64,000 nt of DNA. Origin: Gongronella butleri (lineage: Eukaryota > Mucoromycota > Mucoromycetes > Mucorales > Cunninghamellaceae). Every line of letters starts with the position of its first letter. Within the stretch, counting starts at the first letter, position 1. A model generated the notes under the pieces. It did not search any database, was not told the origin of the DNA, and saw nothing but the letters and a program-made list of their open reading frames with translations. The stretch covers positions 1 to 64,000 of the forward strand of contig JAIWZP010000033.1 of NCBI GenBank assembly GCA_025201375.1, given 5' to 3'. The translations under genes and the position numbers were made by a program. This document shows, piece by piece, positions 44,162 through 54,756 of the stretch.

Positions 44162-46343
44162 ATGAGCGACGAGGGCACAAAGCGACCCAATGAAACGACC
44201 GACGACGATACCACGTCGCTGCCCAAGCGTCTCAAGCTTGACGACGACATCCCTGCACCGCTGGCACAAGCACTAAAAGGTATAAAACAGAAGAACCACA
44301 AACGCGCCCACCGTGTTGCTTATCCTTGCCATTTAGACACGCCCCACACGGACGCGCCGACCACCAACACGTCCGACACGACAACGCGTAAGCAACCCCA
44401 GTCTAGACACACATTGGCATTTAAAAAAGGCGCTCACATGCTGCTTTTTTCGTATTTTTTTCCTCTTCCTTTTTTTTTTACTCACGGTCCAGCGGCCGAC
44501 GAGAACAAGGGCGACGAGGCGCGCACCCTGGAGCACGAGGCAGCCAACGAGGAAAGCACAGAAAAGGCAGTCGAGGCGGTCGTTGATACCGAAAAGGCGA
44601 ATGACAACGAACAAAGCGACGCAGACAATACAAAAGGCACGAGCGACGACGCATTGGCAAACCACACGCCCGGATTCACCAACGAGCAGCTGGTCATGGC
44701 GCTCACGCAGTCGATTCCCGTGGACAAAGCCGACGAAACCAACGAAAAGTCGCAAGAACCCACAAAGGATGCCAATGACACGCCAAAACCAGCAGACGAG
44801 CAGCAAGAAACTGCCCAGGTGACCACCAAGGACCAATTGAACGTCGAGCCACAACCAGAGCCCATCCCAACAGAAACGGATGCCGCGCCAGTCGCAAAAC
44901 CGCTTGACGAGCCATTAAAACGCGACCATTCGGCCATGGACACGGTGGACACGGTGAACACGATGGACGCGCGCGAACCGTCATTGCCCCCCAAGGAGGA
45001 AGAAGCACCCCCACCACCCACCATCGATGAGCCAGTCAGCAGCAACACGGACAATGGCGCGTTGCCTGAATTGGGCGCTGCACTGCGGCGATTGAGCAAC
45101 ATGGACCTGCCTGCGTCGTCCAAGGATGGCGATGCCGAGATCATCCTGGGCAATGCCCTGGCCGCCGTCGCAAAGAGCCAGCGCGACTCGCCCCAGGCAA
45201 CAGCCATGGCCATTGGCAATCTCGCCGCCATCACAGCAAACATCAGCCACCTCCTCAATAACAACAACAACAACACAGAAAATGACGAACGACGCACCTC
45301 CACCTCTTCGCCTGCTGCCATCAACACAACAACACAACCCATCCCAGATGCAGCTCCAAGGATAGAACCAACAAGAGAAAAAACAACATCGCCACACGCA
45401 TCACACGCCAATGCCCCAGAAACCATAGAAACAAAAAAGGCCACCCCATCCTCTTCTTCTCCTTCTTCTTCTTCTTCTCCCTCCTCCGCTTTGCCTGCCG
45501 TCATCATCAAAAACGATCGCGTCTGGCAGGCCGTGCAAGGCAAAAAGGAGCCCTTTTTAGGTATGAAACCACATCAATGCCCCCCCCAATGCCAATTGAT
45601 TTCTTTTTTTTTATTAGGTTTCTACTTGTACGAGCCCTCCATGCTTCTGCCCAACCTTGAGAGCCATCTCAATGGCCTGGTCCACGTGCGCATCCCCGCA
45701 AGATACTTGACATACCAAAATCCCAATGTCAAGAAGCGCGCCCTCTGGGGTTCGGGCATCTATACCGACGACTCCGACATTGTCGCCAGTAAGAAAAAAA
45801 ATGCCAAAAAGAAACCAATTGGCCCTTTGCTCACCCTTTTTTTTATTTTTTTTAAAAAAACAAAAATAGTGATCATCCACTCTGGAAAATACGTGCCCGT
45901 GTTCCAGGAACCCGACGTGTCACCCGAGGACCCGTTCATGTGCGCCGTCGAGGGCAAGGCACCACCGGCCAAGCCCGTCCACGCCAAAGCCTACCTGCAA
46001 CCACGCCAAAAGGATGCGACTGTACCCGATCATGACGTCCAAGTCACCCTGCGCGTCCTACCAAAGCTCCAGCAGTACGCAGACAGCATCCAGCATCACA
46101 TAAAGTCGCGACGATGGGGGAAAAATCACAGCGGCGTCAGCTTTTACGTAGAATCAGTAGACAAAATCAAGGTAAAAACAGAATTTGCGTGTCCCCCAAT
46201 TGCCCTTTTAACCTTTTTTTTTTTTGACGTGTCTACAGAAAGGAGACGCCAGGCAAGGCGGCCGCAGCTCGCTCAAACGCAACCTGTTTGGCTACGAGAG
46301 GTATCGACGGCTAGCCCTGGGCTTGGATGCCCCCTCTGTGTAG
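44162..46343 (+). CDS. RXT3: RXT3, Rpd3L histone deacetylase complex subunit
   Basis: About 604 aa in six exons: 44162-44279, 44337-44387, 44493-45560, 45618-45788, 45870-46171, 46239-46343. The C-terminal 200 residues are the Rxt3 domain: GFYLYEPSMLLPNLESHLNG, VRIPARYLTY, LWGSGIYTDDSDIVAMIIHS, VTLRVLPKLQQY, and the end GGRSSLKRNLFGYERYRRL. The first 370 residues are acidic, Ser/Thr/Pro-rich and probably disordered, with an NLS-like KRLKLDDD near the start. In yeast Rxt3 belongs to the large Rpd3 deacetylase complex and contributes to gene repression. Introns 1-4 are each a multiple of three and free of stops, so the unspliced frame stays open through them. The splicing proposed uses good GT and AG sites and removes low-complexity poly-F and poly-K stretches. 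Confidence 0.9.
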
Positions 46344-48431
46344 CCTTTCGACGTTTTTCTATTTTACACCCCCCAATAAATGCATAATGAAGAAACCTTC
46401 CACAGTGTCTGCTTGTCATATTTTGACCGGACATCCAGCCGCAAGCGCATCATGAAGAGCATGGGTGACGAAAAACGTCGATGTTAAATATATTAGCGTT
46501 TCATCCTCGCCAAAATGCTTTCTATTCGTTCTTTTTTCATCACAGGTTGGAAGCTGCGCGCCGAGCTCGCTCATGTACACTTTTTTTGCGTCGCTGTACG
46601 ACGCATCAATCTCGTCACAAAACGTGGGTGATCTCGCAAAATGCAAAATGTCAAAACCAGCCTGCTCGGCTTCGCATCAGCATGCCGTCAAAAGCACTCG
46701 TAGTGCTTTGGGCGTCGGCAAGATGCATTCTGCACACGAAAAATGAGGATCCTTTAGGCGATCAGCGAGCGAAAAACGCGGTTTGAGGGTTTTCGGTGTT
46801 TTTTTTTTGGTCGCTTGTCAATGGGTGGACATGCTGCAATGAATCTCCACCTTGGAATCTACCATTCTGCGACTTCTCGTTCAAATGAGCCCACCCGCAC
46901 CGCGAGGTGGCCGTTGGATGGCGCGCAATCACCACGTTTGAAAACCATGGATTTTCGCAGGGGTACAGTCATGGATTTGAAAACGCTGAGATTTAGGTCC
47001 TCAGATCGCCACGCCATTCAACTACATAGTAGGTGCCCTCTCATTTCCGATAGAAATCGAATAGAAAGCAGGGTTCCAATGGATGGATCCCGCGTAAAAT
47101 GCGTTTCAGGGCTAATTTTCAGCTCAAGGTCAACTCAACGAAAAATGCTTGCATCTCTGAAAAACGCGCACCATCAGAAAGAACATGGCCCGCGGCATAC
47201 GTACATGTCCGTGAGCATTGAAAAAAATGACTTTATTACCATCTTTGACACGGTTTTAACATCATAGGTAATTTTTGACGCGTGAAAACCCGCGTCAGAC
47301 GTCGAGTGACACGCGCCTGTTCTTATCATATCTATGCCCCTGGCGTATCACTTGCTCATGGACGCGTCGGCGCGGCTCCATAGAGGTGTTCTTTCCGTGT
47401 TATTCGCCTTTGAAATTTTAGCTGATTTTGCTCATTGCTCGTCAACGAGCTGATTGATCGCACTTTGTTTTGCCATTTCTCACCGTTTTGCCATGCGATG
47501 CATCTTGTGTGCAACTTTGACGCCATTCTGCGGACCCATTTTTTCCATTTCCTCTCGGGTGCCCAAAACAGCCCATTTTCTGATTTGCGTGTCGCGCCCC
47601 CTCAATAGCTTTTGGCGGCTGCAAACCGAGTTCCAATAGGGGTTTATAGCTTGCCGTTTCACGCTTGGACGCGATTCAGGCAATGGCAGTGCCCGGTTCG
47701 CGAGTTCAAGTTGACTTGCTTCAAAATCCACATCTTTATGTACTTCTCCCGGTATACTTGACCAACTCGCCTCCAAACTTCAACAGCTGCTAGTGGAAGC
47801 AACTGCCCGTAGCTTGCTGGTGGAAATTACAATACAATGGTTACTTGTTTTTCCAGCAATCGGCTAGAACAGGCCTTGAAATGAGGTTTTCCTTCATTCT
47901 AAACAGGCAGCACCGCTGCGACCTTTGCAACTTGATGGCATTGTTTTTATGCCAAAGAGGGGCATCCGGTTCAAATTTGACGAGAATTGGATACCTGTAA
48001 CGCCAACAATGTTGAATCGCCCATTCTACCGCCGAAGTCGCCCCTTTTTTGCAAGAACCACCACCCATTGACCCTGCACGCATCCAGGTTTCGAAAAAGC
48101 TTGGCAAGATTGGAGAAATGGCGCTTTTGAGCCTGACGGATTTGGTACCCAATGAGCCAAAAAGCCAAGACTTTGTGATTTTTTTTACGCTATTTTCTCC
48201 AGACGGTGCCAAGGTGCACTTTTAAATGGATAGCTTGGACCCCTTTCAAAAAAAAAAAAAAAAAAAAGGGCCGAGGAGCGCGAATAAAAAAAAAAGCACA
48301 GACCACAAAGCCCGCGAAAAAAAAAAAAAAAAAAGCAGCAAAAAGGAATTGACCTTGGCGGCGTTTGGTTTGACCACCCTTTTTTTCCATTTTCTTTCTC
48401 CACCTTTGTTCTTTATTGTATTCTTTTCAAG
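46344..48431. other. spacer between RXT3 and TVP18
   Basis: Contains the inverted repeat-family copy C (46850-47470) and about 900 bp after it without features I recognise. Two A runs of 18-19 nt near 48248 and 48317 precede TVP18, and a pyrimidine-rich leader lies at 48380-48430. No gene seen. Confidence 0.5.
46850..47470 (-). repeat. dispersed non-coding repeat, copy C (inverted)
   Basis: The reverse complement aligns with copies A and B. It has hairpin 1 with arms GCTCG (47437-47441) and CGAGC (47446-47450); the GCCGCGCCGACGCGTCCAT box; CACTCGACG; hairpin 2 with arms TGACGCG/CGCGTCA (47276-47282 and 47291-47297) and the same 8-nt spacer length; CAGAGATG; CATTTTACGCG; TGGCGATCTGAGGACC; GACTGTACCCC; and GCGCGCCATCCA. 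Hairpin 1 loop and arms differ from copy B but remain paired. Confidence 0.65.
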
Positions 48432-49420
48432 ATGGGTTTGATGGATGAGCTTCGTTCGCGCAACTTTAGCCTTTATGCGCAGTGGTAAATGAAAAAACAC
48501 CCTTGTTGTCAGCCAAAGAGGATCGTTGACCGGGGAGAGTCGGTCTCTGGGGATGATGGCGGCGGCTCGTTCTCGACGTTTTGCGTGCGCTGACCACGTT
48601 TTTTATTTTCTGTCGTTTCCAGGGGCGGCATTCTCTCGATTATTTGTAAAGCGACGCGCGATGCCTATGATATACAAGCCGCAATTTAGCCATGGCTGAT
48701 TCCCTCGGTTTTTTTTTTTTGTCATGCTAATACATAGTGCTTGTGGCCTTGGGTGCGATCAGCATCACGTCCAATATTCCGTTTGCCATTATTGGTAGGG
48801 GGCTCTTTTTGATCCAATGGGCCATTTGGTGCCACGTCAATGAATTGGCCTGATGACTGACGCGTCTGGCCCTTTTTTATAGGCTGGATCTTTGCTTTCA
48901 TCTTGTTCTTTGTCGAGGTGCCACTGTGCATGAAGGTAAACACGCAAAACGCGTCGAAAACGATGATTTGACCCCCCTTTTTTTTTAAAAAAAAAAAAGG
49001 TGTGCCCTACGAGCCCGAAATTGTAAGTGCAAGGAGGACGAGTCTCGACAAATGGCCCCATTGGCTTATGCTCCTTTTTTTTTTTTTTGGGCAGTGACAA
49101 TTTTGTGGCCAACTTTGAGAGTTCACCGCTGCGCGCCGGTTTGTACGCGGTGATGAGCTTGATCATGTTCCTGTCCAACATTGTGAGCACGACCAGCTTG
49201 ATTGCGGCGGCTGTCGTCCTTGGTTTCACGTCGGCTTTCTATGGTAAGTGCCCCGCGGGGCCGCGACATTGCGCGCGACGCGTCAACACGGCCTAAAATG
49301 GCCCAACCTGGCCTTATTGACGCGTTTTTTTTTTTCAAAAAAGTGGTTGCCGCCGTCAAGCAACAGCCGCACGCCAGCTCCAAGATCCTGGGCGGCACGG
49401 GTGTCGACAATGTGGTGTAG
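48432..49420 (+). CDS. TVP18: TVP18, Golgi membrane protein
   Basis: 144 aa in seven short exons: 48432-48484, 48623-48645, 48738-48794, 48883-48935, 49000-49022, 49095-49243, 49344-49420. Starts MGLMDELRSRNFSLYAQWGG and continues with four hydrophobic segments, FFVEVPLCMKVCPTSPKFDNF between spans 2 and 3, SLIAAAVVLGFTSAFY, and the C-terminal SSKILGGTG. These are the hallmarks of the TVP18 family, which localises to Tlg2-containing Golgi/endosomal membranes and is non-essential in yeast. Length equals that of the family (about 150-165 aa). Two exons are only 23 nt. Confidence 0.92.
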
Positions 49421-49934
49421 AATGAAGAAAGAAAGAAGAAAAACAAGCGTGTATGTAATAAATTGGTCATTTTTCCGTTTTTCAACGACGACGTTGGATT
49501 AGCAAAAGCGCGCGCATTCATGTGCCAATGATGATTGGGCACTTTTTTGGACGAGGGCAAACGGAGCGGATGCCTTTTAGTCATCGCCATTTGTGTCCGA
49601 TGCGACCCTTTTTGCTCCGCGGGTCAAATGGGCAACACAGGGCCAAAACACGTCATTTTACGCTACTTTTTTTTTGTTGGGAAGCTCGCCATCATCCATA
49701 CCCGATGGATACACTGAGGCGTGAAAAAAAAGAGGCATGAGAAAAGCCATTGGGACAACGAATGGCTAAAATATAACAAAAAAAAGTTGCCTCGCTCCCC
49801 CTTTCACGTGGGAATTCAAATCCAGATTGCAGTGGGGCAATTGCTGTACAAAAATGCGGGGCGGTCGAATGGAATGGAAGCGGCTCTCTCTCTCTCTTTT
49901 TCTCTTTTTCCTTACTTTTTTTTCTTTGCCCACC

Positions 49935-51044
49935 ATGTCCGCCCCCTCGTTCAAGACGCTTGAGGTCACGCTGCCCAGCCCCGGCGTCGCCGTCATTACT
50001 TTTAACCGGCCTGAGCGCTACAATTCGCTCACGCCCCAGGCTTACTTGGTAAAAAAAACAAAAAAAAAAGGTCAAAAAAAGGGGAGTTTTTGACGTGACG
50101 TTGTCTTTTTCTGCTTCTGACAGGACTGGTTGAACGCGCTGCGCTGGGCGGCTGCGAGCGATGACGTCAAGGCGTGTGTGATCACCGGCAAGGGCAAGTA
50201 TTACACGTCTGGCCAAGACCTGGACTTGAATGCCGCCGCCGACGACGATATCGCGCCTGAGGATCGCTTTGAAAACACAAAGTGAGTGAATTGAGCATCC
50301 CCCCTGGCCCTCTTTTTTTTATTTTTGTTGCTGACATTGCTTGCCCCTTTTTTTAGGAACTTGGTCGCTGAAATGGTGCGTTTCCCCAAGCTGTTGATCG
50401 GCGCCGTCAATGGTAAAAAACAAAAAAAAAACAGGATTTTTTTAAGCTGGTTTGTTCATCCCATTCCTGTTTTTTTTATGCTTTTAGGTCACTGCATTGG
50501 CTTTGGCTGCACGACGCTCGGTTTGTGCGACGTCGCGTACGCGGTGCCCGAGGCCACGTTCAATACGCCGTTTATGCAATTCGGCTTTTGTGCCGAGGGC
50601 TGCTCGTCCGTCATGTTCCCGCGCATCATGGGCCAGTCCAAGGCCAACGAGATGCTCGTAAGTCGCGTTCAAAAAAAAAGTGACGCGCCACAAGAGACCC
50701 GCAATTGACGCGTGTTTTTTTTTAAAAAAAAAAAGTTGTTGGGTCGCCGCTTTTCTGCCAAGGAGATGGAGGTTTGCAACTTTTTGCGCGTGCTGCCATC
50801 TGCTGATTTCCATGCCAATGTGCTCAAGATTGCGGCGCAAGCGGGCCAGTACTCGCTGGAGGCGCTCAAGGTGACCAAGGAGCTTGTGCGTGGCGTCGAT
50901 CGCGACCTGCTGCTCAAAGTCAATGAGGAGGAGATGGCGCGCCTTGCCGACCGCATGACCAGCGCCGACTCGCTCGAATCCATCATGAAATTCATGCAGG
51001 CTGCGCGCGACAAGAAGAAGAAGGCCGCAAAGGGCTCATTGTAA
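49935..51044 (+). CDS. enoyl-CoA hydratase/isomerase family, ECI-like
   Basis: 268 aa in five exons: 49935-50048, 50124-50281, 50357-50412, 50488-50657, 50736-51044. Crotonase fold: ITFNRPERYNSLTPQAY, CVITGKGKYYTSGQDL (oxyanion loop), AVNGHCIGFGCTTLGLCD, and FGFCAEGCSSVMFPRIMG with the single catalytic Glu at the position used by delta3,delta2-enoyl-CoA isomerases. The hydratase-type first Glu is absent, favouring isomerase (yeast Eci1, mammalian ECI2), which acts in beta-oxidation of unsaturated fatty acids. The protein ends KGSL, not a canonical SKL-type peroxisomal signal, so location is uncertain. A lysine cluster precedes the end. Confidence 0.87.
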
Positions 51045-51391
51045 ACTTTATTTTATGCATTTTCTCCTCTTTCTCTTTTGTAATCTAGTCCATTTGAAAT
51101 TAAATAAACGTCGGTCGCTCACCCTCATCCATCTTTTGCGGAAAAGATCTCCTTGCCAGTCGTCACAAAAGAGCAAAAAACATATTTGGACTTTTTTTTG
51201 CGACATGGCTGCGCCCAGTCGCGCGTCCACGCGTTTTTAGAGACAATCATGGAAGCCACGTGCTATACGCCGGCCATTCATTCATAGAAACGAGCCCCCT
51301 GAGCGCGCACCTCCTTTTAAATTCAATAAATTCCCTGTCGGCTCATTCTTTTCACTTTTTTTTTGTGTTCTACTTGTAAATTTGATCCGCG

Positions 51392-51780
51392 ATGAAACTT
51401 CTTACTGTGGCTTCTCTCTCCTGCATCGTGGTCGCCGTTGCTGCGCAGGCCAAATTCTGCAACAGGGATCAGTGCGTTTTTTACCCGAGTTTGTGGTTCA
51501 TGCTGATTTTTCTCTTTTTTTTTTTTTGTGTGTGTTTTACGTGACTCGACTAGGCTCCATGATTGCCTGTTGGCTCTCCCAATGATAAAATGTGCCAGTG
51601 ACGGAAGTGCGTCTCATTGGAAAAGAGGGTGCGACGTTTTTCGCAAGGACTAAACGAGATTTTTATGATTTAGATGATTGTATGTGCATGCAACGACGCA
51701 TGCAATTGGAATGCTACAACAAACACTGCAACAAAGGACACGAGTACAATTACATTAAACAAGAGGTGGAAAAGTGCTAA
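51392..51780 (+). CDS. small secreted cysteine-rich protein, related to 53029-53729
   Basis: 79 aa in three exons: 51392-51471, 51554-51606, 51674-51780. Begins with signal peptide MKLLTVASLSCIVVAVAAQA. The mature part has the cysteine pattern FC-x-DC-x-KC, then DCMCMQRRMQLECYNKHC. The exon breaks fall at the same places and phases (2, then 1) as in the GPI-protein gene at 53029, whose matching segments are NLCLQ, KTC and YQCLCHWNQAKLSCYTSC. So it is a paralogue that lacks the Ser-rich spacer and GPI tail and is probably fully secreted. The donor of intron 2 (GTGCGT) was chosen from this alignment. Reading on without splicing gives a stop after RKD. Confidence 0.65.
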
Positions 51781-53028
51781 GCTAGCTAAAAGGTGCGAAT
51801 TTGAGAAAATAGGAAAAAAACAATGGATATTGACACTTTTTTAATCTGAAAGGAACCATAGGTTGGGTAAATGCGAATGCATGAATTGCATAAATAAATA
51901 AAAGAAAAGGTCTGACCGCCCTTTAATTCCTCTGGAAATGCCGGACGGACGCAATTGTTGCGTTTTTTGTATGTGTGTACGATTGCTCTGTCTGTCGATG
52001 GTTGCAACCATCGTTCCTGCGCTCACCCGGTGCTTTTGGTGATTGCTATACTGTGACTGTTCGTGCGGAATGCTACAAATGCGTAAAAAAAGGCATATTT
52101 TCCCTAAATCCTGCCGGTTCGCCAGAGTATGATCATTTCTCCGGAACGCGGCGCGTCTAGGCCACCAAAGTTGGCATGTGATTGGACCTTGACGCTCTCT
52201 ATGAGGCTGGATCGTCATTTGAACCATTGCGTTCGTCAATCAGCTTATTTCTGTTCTTTTTAGCTCTGACTGGCGCAAGATGGCCTCATGGTGCGCCATT
52301 GCAGCGCGCCACCGCCAAATTTGGTTCCCAGACCTTGTCGTTCCGCGTCCCCTATCGATTCAGAACGGCACTGCTCGCTTGTTGACGCGAGATGGGATCA
52401 AGAAAAGCACAATTAAAGGAAGAAAATGGACAATCTGAACAAAAACAGCGCGCTCAAGCAGTCATGTGAGCACGCCAGCATGCACTCCATAGACGCACGG
52501 CGTCCATGCATGATGCTGATCTCCCAAATCAACCCTGCACAAAGTTGATCCGCCGCCACCAAAAAAAAAAAAAAAAAAAAAAAAAAGAGCGATGATGACA
52601 CCTTTGTGTGAGGTGTGTGTGTGTGTGTGTGTGTGTGACCTTGTCCATGTTTCACGGACAATTGCTCTTTTTTCGTGAAAAAGCACCCAAATGACAAGCA
52701 AACGAGCTCACCCATGCATCATTTTGTTCATGATTCAAGCGAAAATGGATAAAAAGGAGGCAAGGAGACCTATTGGTGAATTCTCCCTGTCCGCTGTCCG
52801 CTCCCCTCGCTCTTTCAAACCTTGTTTTTGGCGGAAAGCCCCTTGCGGTACCTTTTTTTGGTAATGAGGCCCCTTTTGCTTACCGAAAGCGGCATGTTTG
52901 ACCCTATTTTCGTCATTTGTCGAATTTTTACCAGGGGAATGGTGGACCACGCAAATATAATTTTTTCTTTCCTTTTTTTTTCTTTTTCCTCGTTCCCACT
53001 CCCCACCACTTTTTTAAATTTATTTACC
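51781..53028. other. spacer with microsatellites
   Basis: No gene supported. Holds an A26 run (52561-52586), a GT repeat (52613-52637) and a T-rich leader before the GPI-protein gene. Minus-strand frames across the repeats are low-complexity. Confidence 0.45.
52561..52637. repeat. A26 run and (GT)n microsatellite
   Basis: Twenty-six consecutive A at 52561-52586 are followed 26 bp later by an uninterrupted GT repeat of about 12 units (52613-52637). Confidence 0.9.
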
Positions 53029-53729
53029 ATGAAGTTTGCCACCGTGGCTGCCCTGGGCAGCATCATTGCCGCGTCCACGACCACCGTGCTTGCGCAGACG
53101 ACGACGTGCGCCGATCAATCTGTGTAAGAAGGCCGGACGCGCACTCTTTATAGTTTGACAGGAGCAGGGCAACTCACGGAATCCCCATTTGCTTGCCCGT
53201 TTTTGCTGCCACAGATTCAATCTTTGCTTGCAAAACCAAGATACCTACCTCAAGACGTGCGCTACTGATAGTAAGTGGAGCTTGCCATTGGATGCCAAAA
53301 AAAAAAAAAAAAAAAGGCGGCTGACGCGCGGTTTTTTTGCCATTAGACTACCAGTGCCTGTGCCATTGGAACCAGGCCAAGCTGTCGTGCTACACATCGT
53401 GCCCCAATGATCCCACATATGGCACCCAGGTCAATGTTGTGGCCAGCTACTGCAGCATCCCCGGCGCCAATGTCACGTAAGCGAGCGAGAGAAAAAAAAA
53501 GTAGGGAGGAGTCGCTTGCTCACGCATTTTTCCATCGTTTCTTATTGTGCTTTTTAGGAGCACCTGGACGGGTTCGACGGCCACAGCGACGGCGACGGCG
53601 TCAGCGTCGGCCAATGCGTCGGCCAGCAGCAGCAGCAAGCCCAGCAGTGCAGGCACGCAAAGCAAGAATCTGGCATGGGGTGTTGTGGCGGCCGGTGTGT
53701 CCATGGCCGTGGCTGTCATGCTCCAGTAA
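53029..53729 (+). CDS. GPI-anchored Ser/Ala-rich surface protein
   Basis: 150 aa in four exons: 53029-53123, 53215-53270, 53347-53476, 53558-53729. Signal peptide MKFATVAALGSIIAASTTTVLA is followed by a compact cysteine domain (CADQSVFNLCLQNQ, LKTCATDS, YQCLCHWNQAKLSCYTSCP, SYCSIPG), then a Ser/Thr/Ala-rich linker, and a C-terminal hydrophobic tail LAWGVVAAGVSMAVAVMLQ preceded by small residues. That is a standard GPI-attachment signal. Such proteins sit in fungal plasma membranes and walls. Function is unknown. The paralogue at 51392-51780 shares the cysteine domain and intron positions. Confidence 0.8.
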
Positions 53730-54211
53730 AAAAAAGAAAAAAAGATATTTTTGTGTGTGTGCGTGACACAATGGGCCCACATTTGTCGTCAATGGGATTT
53801 TTTTCTCGTCTCCTTGCTTTACGATTGTCCCCCCCCCCTTTTTTTTTTCTCCCCTGCTCACTCGTCCGCTCTTGCCCCGCCCCGCTTCGGATCCATCCCA
53901 TTTTTTTTCTTTTTTTTCTTTTTTTCGTATGCGCTTGACGCCACCTTTTGCCCCCTCGCCCAATCGCCTAATAAAAAGAGCAGCCGAGCACGTCTTTTTC
54001 ACTTTGTGTCGCCTTTGGTTCACAGTGGGCTTGCCGTGGAAATCACGTGCATGGAAACCATGATCAATTCCGGACTTTTAAAAGCGACTTCCTCGTGTCT
54101 GTTGCCAACTTTTGCCGTTCTTTTTCCTTTTTTCTGTTCCATTTTATTGTTTGCAGATCTTCCCCCACACTCCCCACAAAACACAACACATACATACACA
54201 CTCACCACACT

Positions 54212-54720
54212 ATGGCATCGGTCGCGCTGTCCCCGCCCAATTACCTCGGCTTTAAAAGCAAGTTGCTTTTTTTAAAGAAAAAACGCGTTGTTTTGTGTTG
54301 CTAACCTTGCGCGCGTCGTCCCCCCCCCCTTTTTTTCTGCAGGGCCGCTGACTCAGCCTATCGAGGAGTATCTCAAGGTGGCCAACACAAGCTCCACGAC
54401 AGCCATGGCCTTCAAGGTTAAGACGACGGCGCCAAAACGATACTGTGTCAAGCCCAATTCTGGCATCATTGAGCCCAACAGCTCCGTCGACGTGCAGGGT
54501 AAAGGCCGAGGAAAATGGAGGAGTTGACGGAGCCCCGCGCTCATTCTTTTTTTTTTTTTTTTGTGGGGGTGAAAATTGGGCGCATTTGTAGTCGTGTTTC
54601 AACCATTTAGGGAAGAGCCGCCTCTTGACACGCGCTGCAAAGACAAATTCATGGTGCAGACCGCATCCATTGATGATGAAAAGTGGCTGCAGTACACCAT
54701 GCCCGAGCTCGTAAGTCGAG

Positions 54721-54756
<36 letters not shown>

